NCBI GenBank assembly: GCA_949825065.1
Contig: OX463854.1
Span: 19,282,103-19,346,102, forward strand
Direction of reading: 5' to 3'
Length of the DNA: 64,000 nucleotides
Source of the DNA: Odontocerum albicorne
Taxonomy: Eukaryota; Arthropoda; Insecta; Trichoptera; Odontoceridae
Numbering within the stretch: the stretch's first letter is position 1; every line of letters starts with the position of its first letter. Below are positions 9,933 to 23,377 of this stretch, in pieces. Both the position numbers and the translations under genes were made by a program. The notes under the pieces are model-generated. The model ran no database searches and was not told the origin of the DNA. It was given only the letters and a program-made list of their open reading frames with translations.

Positions 9933-12840
9933 AGGAAACCAAAAAAGGCATTCGCCATAAAATGGTAATATTTCATTGACATGAGATTTGTTTTATATTC
10001 ATCAATACTCCTTTATGTTGTAGAATTGATGTTGACTTTTGTTTGTACTTAACAGATATACGAGTAAGAAAATGAATTTGACACCTTGAAATCTCGAGAT
10101 ATTTTAAGGAATATGTGAATAAAAATGCTTTATGTCATTTAAAAACTTTTGAATGAGAATCAAAATGTTTGCAAGAAAAAGTTTAATATTTAAGGGGTAC
10201 AAAACATTTTTATCAATTTACTCCTTAAGATCCAAAATAATAATTCCAAATCCACATAATTGTATCTTAAGTTTTTATTTTAAATTGGTCTTAAATGTTA
10301 TCTTCTGGAATAGAAAATAATTTTGAGTTCAATAGGCTTTTTCTTTGATACTTAGAATTTATTTTCTCAAATACTTTTTAAATTATGCACTTCAAAGACA
10401 AGTATAATGGAATATAACCTATTAGCCCTTTTTTAGTCATTTGATTTAATAACCTTTGGTTATTATTGGTATTTCAATAAAATATTGAACAATGAAGTAG
10501 GGATAATAGCTAATTTACTTCCAAATCTTATTCTTAAAATAATTAAATGATATATGAACATGTAACATTTTGATTTTTCATTTATTCATAATATTTTATT
10601 CTTGTTGAACACATTTTAACTTTCCAATAAAATTTCAAATTGATCTATATGAAAAATATTATAATCTCATGACTGATATAAATATATTCTTTAAAAAAAA
10701 ATGAATTAAAATCATGCGTATATTTTAATCTAATTTTTAAATTAATTTTATTTGATGACGTACGTACATGTTGTTTTATTTGCAGACTTTTTAAGATGCT
10801 TGTTTTTCCTCCTTCCTCTTATATTATGTCTTTTTTGCCTCTCTTGAGATTGATTCTATTTGGCGATTTAAAAAAAATATATTTAAAATTATAATATTTT
10901 CTAAATGTATTTTACTTTTTAATTATTATAATTAGTTATTTGACTAATTTTGAGCTAATGCCTACTGAATAGCTGTCTTCCATGTCATAAACAGTCATAC
11001 AGGGAGGACGGCTTTTCTTTCCTAAGATGACACACTTATATATATATTATCAACTTAAGGCAAAATGCTCACTTTTCATTACTCTCAGTTGGCTTTTCAT
11101 AAAATTTTATAAATCCTGAGTCTCAATTATCATTTCTATTCTTTATTATATTAAAAAAAATTACTCGTAGAAAGAAGTAACATAAATTAAGAATCATATT
11201 TTTTATTATCTTCAAACCAGGGATTATATTTTATTTGTCGTATTGAGGATTTTTTATTTCAACCGGAGCCACTCTCCAAACGTTCAATATGTAGAATTTG
11301 ATATGGTAGTCTCTTAAATTTCACAGCTCCTTTTTTCTGCTAAAAGTGGGTAATGAAAAATGTGAAAAGCAAAGCTCTATGCGGTAAATATATATCATGT
11401 CTATCGACAGAATCTCATGAATAGTCTGCAGAGTTTTGAGCCCAGGATAAACATTGCAATCAGTATTTGAGCAATATTCCAGAAAACTATAATGAAATTA
11501 ATTTCACATAATATAGTTCTACAAAGTACTATGGTTTTCATTATTTGTTAATAAATAAATCATTATTATCAAGGTTTTTACTGTGTAAAAATGACATACT
11601 CGTATGCTTCATATTCATGGCATATAAATAAGCTGATAAAACTGAAAAATAATTTTACTCTACTAGAATATCTATTTTCCCATCTAACTATAGTAATTTA
11701 ATTTGAACTCTGTCATATTGTAGATTTAGATAATTTTATCAGTGATAACTATTTTGAAGTGTGAAATAAGTCATATTTATTTTATGATTTGAAAATTTAT
11801 AATTGATTTATACATGTTTTTACTCATATTTTCTTAAATCACTTATTTTTCATTATTCTGGATCACAGTGTACTTCCACCCATGCTTTCGAAAAGTACCA
11901 ATCTTCAGTGTATGTTTGTGATACGAGGTGGAAACACTTTAAATGGAACATACAATAAATGTGGAATAAAAGTAAAATATAGTCTGTAAATTTGAATTTA
12001 TGACATTCCACTGAGCTCATGTCGAAATCTTTAAGAAAATTTCAATTTCTCATGGCTTCATGTTTGTAATTTTTTTTATAAATTATTAATATGAAGAATA
12101 TAAATACAAGAAAACCTCAACCCACAAAAATACATTTTTTTTAGATAAATTGCAAAAAAAAAAAACAGTGTGTGAAATGTGTATTTTATAGTAAAATTCA
12201 GTCTAAAAAATAATTTCGTACAAACTTGTACTAGGTGATATCAAGTTTGCAAGAATATCTCATAACAGGAAGTTTAGGTTGATTTTTTTCTACATATATG
12301 TGTCCAATTTATTTTACTATTAAAATTTTAAATTTATATTTTTGAAATAGTATTAAGAAGAATAATACATTTTTAGAGCTATTTCAAATGTTTTATTTCT
12401 GCAATTTTATTGTGAAATTTTCTGTCCAAAAAGCTGATTGTGCCATTTAATATTAAATGCTAAATTTATACTTACATAACACCAATACATAGTGATTTAG
12501 TGGGACTGCAGTAGCATTATTTATAATAATACTCTCATTTCTATTTTCTAAGTGTGCCAATAGGTTGAAACCAGAGTCTGTTTTTTTTTATCAATTTTAA
12601 ATCTAATGATAATGTACATAAATGAAAACAATAGTAAGGAAAACTTTGTAAAAATGTAAGTTGACAAAATTTATTGCCTAAATTGTTTTTATATTTTTTA
12701 CTGAAATTGACTGATCCTGATTATGCTGAAAATGCATTTTTTATAATCTTTTATCTAATCACTTCTCTAAAGTTTTTCAAATTATTTTAATTATAATTTA
12801 CTAGAAATATATGTGTTAATTCAATTAGTCTGCACTCTCT
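9933..12840. other. Intergenic AT-rich DNA downstream of Edc3, no gene seen
   Basis: About 2.9 kb of very AT-rich sequence without a sustained open frame, splice-bounded exon, or recognisable terminal repeats. It may include extended Edc3 3' UTR at its left end. Around 12850-13000 a GC-richer patch on the minus strand weakly resembles LINE coding sequence (ELTDGRTILDWKNVHEITQD), which I cannot assign. Confidence 0.5.
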
Positions 12841-13039
12841 TATACTTTAATCGGGGTTTCAGAACTGCTATAGCACTCCTTCAAGCTTGCCTGTCCTGTG
12901 TTATCTCATGGACATTCTTCCAGTCCAGTATAGTCCTTCCATCTGTCAATTCCACTTTTAGAGCTTATTTCTGAGGGGTGTTGACTTACACACTTTTCAG
13001 AATACAGTCATCTAGCATTCTCAACCCATGCCCCAACCA

Positions 13040-13105
13040 AGTTCCTAGTTGATAAGACACCTGTCTTCAGTTCCAGGGGTTTGATTCCTGTTGGTACCCA
13101 GGTTA
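13040..13105 (+). repeat. tRNA-derived SINE-like fragment
   Basis: 'tcctagttgataagacacct' followed about 15 bases later by 'ggggtttgattcctgt' looks like decayed A and B boxes of a tRNA-derived SINE. The middle 'gtcttc' block is shared with the SINE-like heads at 32560-32615 and 33868-33935 (opposite strand). Confidence 0.35.
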
Positions 13106-13299
13106 TTTTAAAATGGAGTCCAGCCTGGTTTTCACTTATGGTTTATTTAACACCTTTATAGTTAGTTGTAAGAGATTACCAATCTACCAGGTTGCACTGT
13201 ATACAACAAAAATGGTATGCAAGTCACCTGGGATTTTCCCAAACCATTTAGTCAGGGTTTTGATACCTAATTTAAGGTGTATTTATGCATTGTAATGTC

Positions 13300-14740
13300 T
13301 GTCTTTTTAACATAACTTCCAATGCTCCATGGAGGTAACACGCTGCTTGTATCGTTGAACACATTCTTTCTAAAATATCCAGTGTCCATGCTCCAAAAAT
13401 AGGAATGACCTAGTATTGAATTTTGGACAATGGATATTTCTCATGGCTTTTGTTGAAAATAATCATTCTCATATATTTCAAAAAGTACCTTCGATTTCAA
13501 GATCTTTAAATACTAAATCTGATTGTGTCTGTATTTTTTTTTTACTTCTGTGTATTGTTGCGGAAAAAACTTCATCTTTAATTAATTTTTATTTTCTAAA
13601 GTCCTTTCCATTAAGCATGGATGAATCCTGATTGAAGACACCATCCAGCTTATATCATAATGAATATTTTTCATTATGATGAATCTTTTTGTCTGTCAGA
13701 CACTCAACTATAGCTGTCCAGAAAGCTGTCAGATAAGTGGTATTCTTTTTTGCATGGATTAAGTCCGAGGGTGGATTGAAAACTGTTAATTTAAATAAGA
13801 ATATCTGAATATTCAATACTAACAATTTTATGGAACAATAGCAGATCAGACAACTCACATTGTGGAAAATTTTAGAAGACTCAATTCTGCCTATAGGGCA
13901 GTGTAATAAAGATTCTCCATAGGAATCGACAATCTATAATTAATGTGAATTTACGTCGAACCTTTTCAATCAAACTTATATTACATTGTTAGTAAGAAGA
14001 CCATATTGTGGAGTTTTGTTTAAGTGATGGGAATCATGTTTTTAATGTGAGAGGATTTGTAAAGCTTTTTGACATTTTTTACACAAAACTTAGCCTTCAT
14101 TAAATTATGAAGAAATCATAACCACAAGCTTCACCTCATAAAATATATTTATTAAGTTGGGGAAATCACTTAACATTGAAACTAATTTATTTTGTAATGC
14201 AAAATAATACCTTTTGGAAAAAATATAGAGTATCTACAATTTATATTTCTCAGATTTTTATTTTTGAAGAAATAAAACTTTATCTTCTCACTATTGCAAA
14301 CAGTCATCTAAAAATCAAAATTCTATGGAAAAAATCAGGTCTAAGATAACAAAATGATCTTAATTTGTACGAGGAAAAAACATTTAGAAATAGACATCAA
14401 ACTAAATTGTTAAGTGTTAAACTAAATTGTATTCTTATCCATCCATGTTGTTGTGTATTTTCTTTGTATGTGTTTCAATATTATTTTTATTAAAAAAATG
14501 TGTCAAAACTGTTAAAAACTGGAAGGACAAAATGGTATAAAAATTGTTAAAAGATATAAAAGTTGAATAATCTAATAATCTTTGTTTTATCTGATAATTA
14601 ATACTTCCAATAATTTCCAAAGCTTTAATTGAAGTAATATGTTGGTTTTTCAAACATTTAAATACTACTTTTGAATTAAATTTTAGTTGCACAAAATACC
14701 AGCATATTCTTAAAATTACATATGTACATTTCATTGACAC
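13300..14740. other. Intergenic AT-rich DNA, no gene seen
   Basis: Only short chance ORFs and T/A runs. No exon with coding composition, RNA gene or transposon ends recognised. Confidence 0.5.
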
Positions 14741-14746
14741 TAATCC

Positions 14747-15055
14747 CTCCATTTATGAGGGAAATTGGTTCCAGAAAAACTGCATAAATGGAGGTATTGC
14801 ATCTTATGTAAAATATTTTTTTTTTACATATTTCCGGATATTCTATTCTTACTTAGTTAAAAAGCTTTAATTATTTTTTTATTTAAGTCTATATAGGTTA
14901 CTGATAACTAATAAAACATACATTTTGATGAAAGCTATGCAATTTATTTATATGAAGAAAAAATACAGAACTTGCAATTTTGCTGTACCTATTCATTCAA
15001 AATCACTCTCACTTAATGAATCTTCCATTGTTACTGTTGTCGCTTCTTAGCTCTT
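14747..15055. repeat. Tigger-like non-autonomous repeat, copy 2
   Basis: Begins 'cctccatttatgagg..ttggttccag' with 'ctgcataaatggagg' close by, so the end itself contains a short inverted repeat. It then matches copies 1 and 3, including 'ttttgatgaaagctatgcaa' and 'ttgctgtacctattcattca'. No coding capacity. Confidence 0.65.
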
Positions 15056-15059
15056 TCAC

Positions 15060-16100
15060 AACCTAGCTATGGAGTTGACCCATATAAAGATTAGTTCTGT
15101 TGAACCTATCATAAATATGACATAAAATAGTCTCATACCTCTAGCCTTCATGTTGATGCCCCTCCAGTTGCTTCATTACAATCTTGCTTCATTGATCCTT
15201 CTCGTGTCTTGGTGAGATAAAACTTTCATAGCAAATTTAATTGATCCTAGTATTTCTTCCATATTTGTTTCTAAAATTATAAATATTCAACCTGGTTCCA
15301 ATTACATATAAAGGCAATTATTATTTTTCTATTTCAATAAGTATATACAAATTTTGGATAAATAAAGAAAAAAGTTTAATGAAATAATATAATACCAATC
15401 TTTCTCAAATTAGATCTTTGAAATATTTGGTATTTTTTTTAACAGACTTCCAAACACATGTTTGAAACAATTATGCATTTTTTAAAAGAAATTGGTTTTT
15501 TATTCACAAAATCTCGATCTCATCACAAGTGGTATTATGTTAAAAAACAATTTTTTCGGGTCCCTATATATGAGATTGATATAAAAAAAACTGAAAATAT
15601 ATAAAATGCCCACCAATGTCATATGCCGAACTGCATCAAGATTTAAAACATTCTATTTGCCATATTTTGTACTTTTTTTTATTTTATACTTATTTGGATT
15701 CACCAGAAGTGACAGCATAATTTGAAAAATGAAAACTCTTTAAATACTATAAAATAACTAATCAAATGAAGATTAAATCTTGAAATTATAAAAAAAGTAC
15801 CTTTCACCATATACTTGTATAATGATTTTTCTGACTCCTTTAACATACAGACGTTTCACAATCGCACATTTAAATATTATTTATTGAAAATTCTTTCAAG
15901 ATGATTCTTGTGAAAAAGACATCACCTGGGCTTTTATAGGACAAATAATGAATATTGTGTACGTAAATAATTGTGATACTTATTACAATCACTGAAAGGA
16001 ACACGGGAGATACGATTTTTTTTTATAAAAATAATTTATAGTCAGATTGTTTCTTTATTTTGTTTAAATATCACGATTAAATCATAGATCAATCTGAAGT
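15060..16100. other. Intergenic AT-rich DNA, no gene seen
   Basis: AT-rich sequence between the Tigger-like repeat and the piggyBac element. No supported feature. Confidence 0.5.
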
Positions 16101-16104
16101 AATA

Positions 16105-18600
16105 TTAACCCATTAACGCCCAAAAGAAAACTACATGTGAAAATTATTTTTTATTGTTATTTATTACAACATTGTGAACACTTAATACTATTAGAAAAGA
16201 AAAATTTAAATAAACACTTATATTTTAGAAAATAAAGGGCTGTACACGGCTGTGTACAGTGGGCGGTTTAAGAGTGAAATTGTCCAAAACACGGTCGCTC
16301 AACACACAACGTTTTCTTACAGAGTCCGCATCGCCAGCGACCTCGGTTGTGGCAAATAACACAACGCAATGGGTTTTCTATGCGTTCGGGGTTGTGACCA
16401 TTATTTTTTTGCTCCAATCCAAGTATTTTTGACGATGTCGGATGACTTTTCGTTTTTATGTGTCGTATGTACCCTCGGGCAATCGTCCGTCTGAACAATA
16501 ATTGGTCCATACATGTCACCTGTCCAGTCTTGCTGAGTAACACATGTAGTCGCCAAGCATTAGAAATAGCCATATCTAGTAAGTAGGTAAAGATTACCCA
16601 CCACCATTTTTTTCCTCTTATGGACACTCGGTAAAGACTGATGGACTGATCCATTTGGTCGACGCCACCCATTCCTCTGTTGTAATTTATAAACAGTCTT
16701 GGGACATTGACTTCCACTTTTTGCTTTTGAACCTTGCACCATCTTCTCACTTTTCCCAGAGGCTCTATACTGTCAAAATTGGATCCCATTGTAACAACAT
16801 TATTATCTTTCCAGCGTACAATTGTAATTTCATTTTTTGTGTCAAATCGATAGTCATACTCTGCTCTAGGTCGCTTTTTCATTACCTTCACAGTGGTAAG
16901 TGGACAATTCTTAGTTCTATTCTCTCGCATTGTGCCTGTGGCCCTGTAGCCTAAGAGTCGCAAATCATGCAACAACTGATAATTTGTAAAAAAGTTATCG
17001 AAGTACACAATATGTTCATTTGGTACAATTGGCATCTTTGCCAGCAGAGATTTTACGACTCTCGCGCCGAGAGGATCAGCAGAAACTTCTGTAGATGACT
17101 TGCCGCAATAAATGTCAAATGTGTAGCAGTAGCCATCAGAACTTGTTGCTGCCCAATTCCGATAGCCAAACCTCACAGGTTTTGTTTGGCATGAATTGTT
17201 TGGCTGAATGACGGCCAAAATATTTAATCATGGACTCATCTACAGACAAATTTTTATGAAAAACTCCCCACTGGCACGAGTTTCTCTGAATGAGATTACA
17301 CAATGGTCTCACTTTGAACATTTTATCATTCGAATTTTCAACTAGAGAATTGTCTGCAAAGTGTAGGTTTCTTTTTATTTCCAAAAACCTATTACGTGAC
17401 ATGCAATTTGCAACCAATGGAATGCCAAGATCTTCATCCAAACTCCAATAAGCACGTTCGGTAGGTAATTCGTGATATCCAGTCAATATCAATATGCCCA
17501 AAAAAGATTTCAAGTCCTCACAATTAATTTCAAAATTATGTCGATTATTTTGACCAGCGTACAAAACACTATTTTGTGTTATCAAGTTCATAACCTCTTC
17601 ATCAAAGAATTTTTCAAACAACATTGTAGGGTTGTGGTCTTTTATGGATTCTACAACAGTCTTTTGTCTGCTCTGAATGGCATCGGTAATGTTATGTGTT
17701 GTACTATATATAGGTGAAGTTTTTCTCCACTTAGGTGCGTCTTGACTTTTAACTCGTTTTGAAGATCTTATATAATTAGAAAGCGGCTCATCATCACTGT
17801 CCGAAATATCATGGCCAGGACGACGTGGAATTACTTGCACTGTACCTGGCACATCTTTTGGAAGATTAGAGGACGTCAAATCATCGTCATTCCCTTCTTC
17901 TTCGTCACTCAGGACATCAGGATTTGGTGGAATCAATACTATATCGTATTCGACTTCATCGTTTTCATCGGACATTATTGATTCAAGGGCTTCTTCGAGT
18001 CTTGTATAGGTATTATGGCTTGTGAAAACACGACGGGCCGCCATTTTAAAAATTTTAAGGATTTCAGGATTCGACAATTATAGTTATCGGGTTATCAAAT
18101 ATATGTGTTATCGAATTATGCCTTTAGCACACTGCAGGGTATGAACTGAGCAAGAAACAAAAGCGAACTGAATATGATCTGCTTCCACGAGTCATTAACA
18201 TTTTTACAGTCAGATGCCCATTGTACACGCTTGTGTACAGGGCAATAAAATATAACCCAGCACACCATAAACAATTTTTTTCGTTGCAGTAATAAAATCA
18301 CGCGTTATAATAGAGTCTAACTATACCTAATAATAAAAAAACAAGAGAAAATATTTTATTATTTATAATAAAAACGTTAAAAACATCTTACGAAAAAAAT
18401 CTTATTTCATATCCATATTGCGATGATAAACCAATGATATTTATTTACGCATTATTGCCAAATTTTATTTTTTTATAGTTAACTACTATTTTATAGTTTC
18501 GAAATAAGTAATTACTTCCATAATAATCATATAAAGAAAACACCAATTCGCGCTTTGAACAGGTGTACACAAGCGTGTACGGCGGGCGTTAATGGGTTAA
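16105..18600 (-). mobile_element. piggyBac-family transposon with intact ends
   Basis: TTAA target duplications lie at 16105-16108 and 18597-18600. Directly inside are perfect 13-bp terminal inverted repeats CCCATTAACGCCC (16109-16121 and, inverted, 18584-18596). Near each end are GTACAC..GTGTAC palindromic motifs (16243-16256; 18215-18232; 18564-18580), plausible transposase-binding subterminal repeats. The body of 2488 bp holds one minus-strand transposase gene broken by a single frameshift. The intact ends and near-intact gene imply a young insertion, or one that could still be mobilised in trans. Confidence 0.95.
16268..18077 (-). pseudogene. piggyBac transposase, one frameshift
   Basis: The gene is read from ATG at 18077 (or a second Met at 18044) down to a stop at 16268, about 600 codons. 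The N-terminus is acidic (SDENDEVEYD, DVLSDEEEGNDDDL), as in piggyBac transposases. The DDD catalytic core is visible as VDESMIKYF, EHIVYFDNFFTNYQLL and MGGVDQMDQSISLYR. The C-terminal cysteine-rich domain is CVICHNRGRWRCGLCKKTLC. The two halves (18077-17136 and 17218-16268) overlap in different frames. The switch lies in a T-run at 17180-17183 (A-run on the coding strand) just after QFMPNK, consistent with a one-base insertion. No other stop was noticed, so this could also be an assembly or polymorphic error. Confidence 0.93.
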
Positions 18601-18928
18601 GGTACTCAACTCATATATTAAAATATTGGTACTCTCATATTTCAATATCACACTCATCTTGGTGTCTTGGTGAAAATTTATCACTTATAAACATTTAACA
18701 ATTAACTTGAATGAAAGTTTATCTGAGAAAACTTAGCGATAAAGAAAAACTTAAAGAATACCATAAATCCAGAACTCAGAAATCATATACTGAACTTAGT
18801 CAAGGAGTAAAAAACTGCTTTTATTTTCTGTAAAATTTTAAATTAGGATATGAAATATCTTCATTTTTTATTTGTACTTTATTAGTCAATTTGCATAAAA
18901 ATAAACATTAATTATTTGTTGTTTAAAT

Positions 18929-19340
<412 letters not shown>

Positions 19341-19608
19341 CAGCTAAAAGATGGAAAAAAACATTTTTCGGTGATGTGTAAATTGATTACTGACCAAACA
19401 TATGCTTTCACACACACAGTGTATGCTTTTCTAGTTATAGACAGCAAAGTTTTCTTATACTTACTGTAAGAATTTTATGATACGAGTGTTAAAGCTGGAT
19501 TTTCAGTTCTCGGTTACTTCACAATAATCAACTGATGGTAATATAATGCAATCTATTGAAAATGTATGCAAATGTAAGAAAAAAATATACGCAAGTTCTG
19601 TCATTCAT

Positions 19609-19707
19609 GTTACGGTCATCTCACTGTATGACAGCAGTGAAGTTACGGTCATGTCACTGTATGACAGCAGTCAAGTTACGGTCATCTCACTGTATGACAG
19701 CAGTCAA
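19609..19707. repeat. 33-bp tandem repeat, three copies
   Basis: The unit 'gttacggtcatctcactgta' plus 'tgacagcagtcaa' is repeated three times with two base differences. Each unit also contains a short palindrome-like 'ctgtatgacag'. Since 33 is a multiple of three, one frame stays open as LRSSHCMTAVK repeated, but there is no sign that it is a gene. Confidence 0.95.
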
Positions 19708-19759
19708 GTGGGAATCTAGTCTAAGTTTCTCGAGTTTTTTTTTAACAAAAAAATTTTGA

Positions 19760-21180
19760 GTAAATTAAGTTTTTTTTAAATGTATCGTCTCTATTTTCTT
19801 AATGTAGTAGATCATTACTATTTATTTACACTATTTTAATAAGCAAAATATTGAATCGAATTGTTTATAGTTTTGGCTTAATTAACTTTGTCCGATCAAG
19901 ATATCCTCATCTTCGGTGAACATGTTTCCATATGATATAAATCTGTTGAAGATTGACTCCTTCAATATATGGTTCGAAGCTGTAGACAATGTGTAAACAA
20001 TTTCTATAGAAAATAGGAGAGGTTGTGTTTATTGATTTTAGGACTTAATTTTCTATAATGCCAATGGAAACTTTTTCACCCTTCGTGACAATGTGTTTTC
20101 TCAATACTTATTTTTTATATTTTTATTTCTACTTTGTCATAGTTGTTGTAATTAAATAATGAAAAGGGATCAAAGAAAAAAAATGAATAGGTAAATTAAA
20201 TTTAATTTTATAAATTAGGACCCTGGTAAAGCTCTTTCACATTGTGGTGCTGCCGTAAGGTACACATGTCTCAGCCAAAATATATTTCTCAATACAAGTA
20301 ATACTACTCTACTCTAGGTGCACATGATTTACCACTGTATGATGTACCACTGTGAGGTGAGACTGATAAAGAAATGTATCATCTTATGAGTAGTTCATCC
20401 CTGGGTCTGGCAAACTTAAGAGACAGAAGAGCTATTTTTTTTTCATTTCATGTCAAATAGCTTAAATTACAAAATGAGTTGTATTATATTAAAAAAATAT
20501 TCTTCATAAATTTTGAAATTCACAATATTTGCATCATTATAGTTTTCTCTGGGTATTTTGCTTAATTCTGGTAGCTTGCATATTTGTCAAATGATGAGGT
20601 TATTTCAAGTTCATGTTAATTGTTTCCTCATTTTATATGTAGAAAAAAACCAAGGACATTGTGAGTAGAAACAGAGATTACGTATGGGTAAAATATAGTC
20701 TTTATGTTGAATCCAAAGTAAAGCTTGATTATACCAAATAAAATTATTGTATATAAGCCATTTATGACAAAATATCTGATTCTATTTTATGGATCCACAG
20801 TAAGGTCGCACCTATCATTTGTATTGGAAATTTGGCTTTGAACCTACGTTGTTCCAAAGTGAACAACATATCCATTTCATGATCTCATTTTTCTACCAAT
20901 CATAATTACATGCTTTTTGTACACACTGAATATTGGCATTGTACACTGTTTATGGAGGAAAACAACCAAACTTGATTTATGAAATTGTGGCAGTTCCCAT
21001 CAAATTTTTATCATTTTAATAGTTAGGATCAGTGAAATGAATATATGGATTTGTGCAGCTGACAATATTGCTTTAAATCATATGCAGATATATATGTTTT
21101 ATAGTCCTGTTATGTTATTACCATGAAATGCATTAGTGACTGAGAAACAACTCTGTAATAGGTGAAATATTAATACATAA
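19760..21180. other. Intergenic AT-rich DNA, no gene seen
   Basis: No exon-like or repeat-terminal signal beyond short AT runs. Confidence 0.45.
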
Positions 21181-21240
21181 CAGAGTTTCTTAACTTTTGG
21201 GTCGTGACCATTACACATTTTTTAAATTTCACGACTATTT
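21181..21240. repeat. Possible hAT-type terminal end
   Basis: 'cagagtttcttaacttttgg' followed by 'gtcgtgacc' resembles the CAGNGGTTCTTAACCTNNGGGTCGCGACC ends of hAT elements. No matching opposite end or 8-bp duplication was found, so this may be a truncated copy. Confidence 0.35.
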
Positions 21241-21721
21241 TCATTACATATTGACAAATTACTCAAAAATCAATATAATGTGAATTATCATCATAACCCA
21301 CAGGTATGTCATATAACATATCCATCCAGATCAGTTTACAGTCCAGCACCCCACATCCACATCCTTCCATGTTAGGGTGAGACTGAATCGTGACGGATGG
21401 TTTGTTATATCATTTGGGATGGCCATCCGATCCGCTGAGTCCCTTGTGGGTGATAACAGTGGAGCTCTTGACCAATAAAATATAATTCATGAAAATAAAA
21501 ATATTAATTATAACCATGTAGCCATTACAACTTATAAAAATTGTGCTACATGTTTTTTACACAGGGTCATTAAAAAAATTGGCATGATAAAATAATCTGT
21601 AAATCTTATATAAATAATAATCAATTTCTTTCTTGTGAGTTGAGACTATTGACCCGATTCTTATTACTGGTGCATAAATGCTCTCTTACAAAGAAAGACA
21701 TTTCAAATTTTGATGTCTTCT

Positions 21722-21765
21722 TCTTGAATACTGGCCGTGAACTCCTATATATATGAAGGAGTTAT
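21722..21765. repeat. Solo copy of the hairpin-repeat motif
   Basis: 'ggccgtgaactcctatatat' followed by 'atgaaggag' matches the hairpin arm in the array at 38755-39300, showing that this sequence is dispersed in the genome and not confined to the array. Confidence 0.6.
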
Positions 21766-23218
21766 TTTGATATCTGAAGACAAATCAGAATTACAAATTA
21801 ACAATTATTTTTTAGAAGTTGAATATATATTCACATTTATTTGGCGAAGATTTTGAATATAAATGAGAATGACACCTCAAGACTATTAAGATAAGGTTAA
21901 TAAATGCTGTTTTTTAATTTTTTCTTTTGAAACACTAGAACAATAAAATAATTTGTTTGTTGAATAATATGACTTTTATTGAAAGTTGATTGACATTTTA
22001 AGAGGAAAACATTTTATCAAGATTAATATTATTATTAATCTTCGTGATAACAATTATTGAGTGTTAATAAAAAGAAATTTGATTTTAATAATTATTAATG
22101 TCCCATTATATAAAGTTTGTTTCAATGGCATGTACAAAATAGAATAAGATGACAAACCATGTATTAAAATTAAATGTATAAAAAAATGTCACAAGATCAA
22201 TGTTTTTTATGTTTTTTTTTCTATAAATTTCAATCCGTGTGTTTTATTTTTTATTTTATTGTTTAATGTTTTATAATATTGAAATACAAGTGCAATTGGC
22301 ATGCCGTCTTTGACTGTTCTTTTCTTTCTGATAACCTTCCCGTCCCGAGCAGCACACACACAGATACAACAGTGTTGACTCGGCTTCCTTATCTCATGTG
22401 TATTTCTTGGACCTTGATAAAATGGGTTTTTGTTTACAGTACATTATCTTTTTTCAGCTTTGTGTATGTATTAATTTTTTTGCTATCACTTACGTAGAGT
22501 CAAATCACGTTTTTTTTATATAAAAAATCCAATACACTGCTTTATTATCTATCATTGCGCCTTTGAAACAGAGGTTTTAATCGATTTTTGCTTTATCGTA
22601 AGTTGGGTGTGAGAGTAAATGTTTTATTACTTAGTCTTTTTTAATATCCTTTAATGAGACTTATTTGTTCAGTATTAAAAGTTATTTTTAATGTTGAATA
22701 GTAGTTTTTTCAGTGATAGCGTCGAGTTCGAAGTGTTCCTGGTGAATTGCCAAATACTCATATCTCCGAGTCATTAATTAATGAGTGTGATCATTTTGTT
22801 AGTGCTTCTAATTATCTATTCTAAATAGTGTTGCTCCTCTGGTTCTGTACTTTATTTGAGTTTAAGACATATCATTAGCAAATTTAAGATTAGTATTGAA
22901 GTAAATGTTGAAATGTATACACATCTATTAATAAGAATTCAAGTTTTTTTTTCTATGTTGATTACGATTGTTTGATTTTTACAGTTTTAACATAATTGTG
23001 TTTTCCGGTTGCATATATATTGGAAATTATTAAGTTGTACCATATATGTGAGTTGATAAGATAAAAGGTGAAAAATTTCAAACAAAACTTAAGAAAATGT
23101 AACTTTAATCCAGTGGCTAAATATTCAATTTTATTAGTGCCGAAATATTGCTTTGTAAAGTGTTTGTGGAAGGTGCGTACATTAATAAAGTGGGTTGAGT
23201 GTGTGATGGTCCAGCAAG

Positions 23219-23377
23219 ATGCCCACTGCCTTGCAGAACATTGCGGCCTTTGCCCCTCTGGTGTCACCGGCACAGAGAGCCATGGAGAACCAGAGGCCAC
23301 GCTCCAATACGTGGGGGGCACGCAGGAGATCCTCTGTGGTTCCCACTAATGATACCAGAAGATCTTTTCACATTCCG
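23219..23377 (+). CDS. Candidate alternative first coding exon of Nedd4
   Basis: ATG at 23219 opens 53 codons to a gtaaat donor at 23378, ending in phase 0. An in-frame TGA lies 15 bases upstream (23204-23206), so this ATG is the likely start. Base composition is much more GC-rich than the flanks, as in the real exons here. The peptide begins MPTALQNIAAFAPLVSPAQR and contains RPRSNTWGARRRSSV (residues 26-40). RPRSNT fits the Akt RxRxxS/T consensus and looks like the 14-3-3-binding site of FoxO proteins; RRRSS is a second basophilic kinase-type site. The nearest downstream exon with a phase-0 acceptor is Nedd4 exon 48201-48280, so it could replace the short 43717-43770 first exon through a ~25-kb intron. 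Drosophila Nedd4 is known to have a long isoform with a distinct N-terminus. The link is inference; the first exon of another gene is possible. Confidence 0.5.

Noticed and set aside
22279..22497. 72-codon plus-strand ORF
   Set aside because: AT-rich, Leu/Phe/Tyr-rich, no exon-like composition and no recognised family. Treated as chance.
23068..23349. 93-codon ORF overlapping the candidate Nedd4 exon in another frame
   Set aside because: Its N-terminal part is AT-rich 5' leader, and the frame with exon-like composition and a phase-0 donor is the one starting at 23219.
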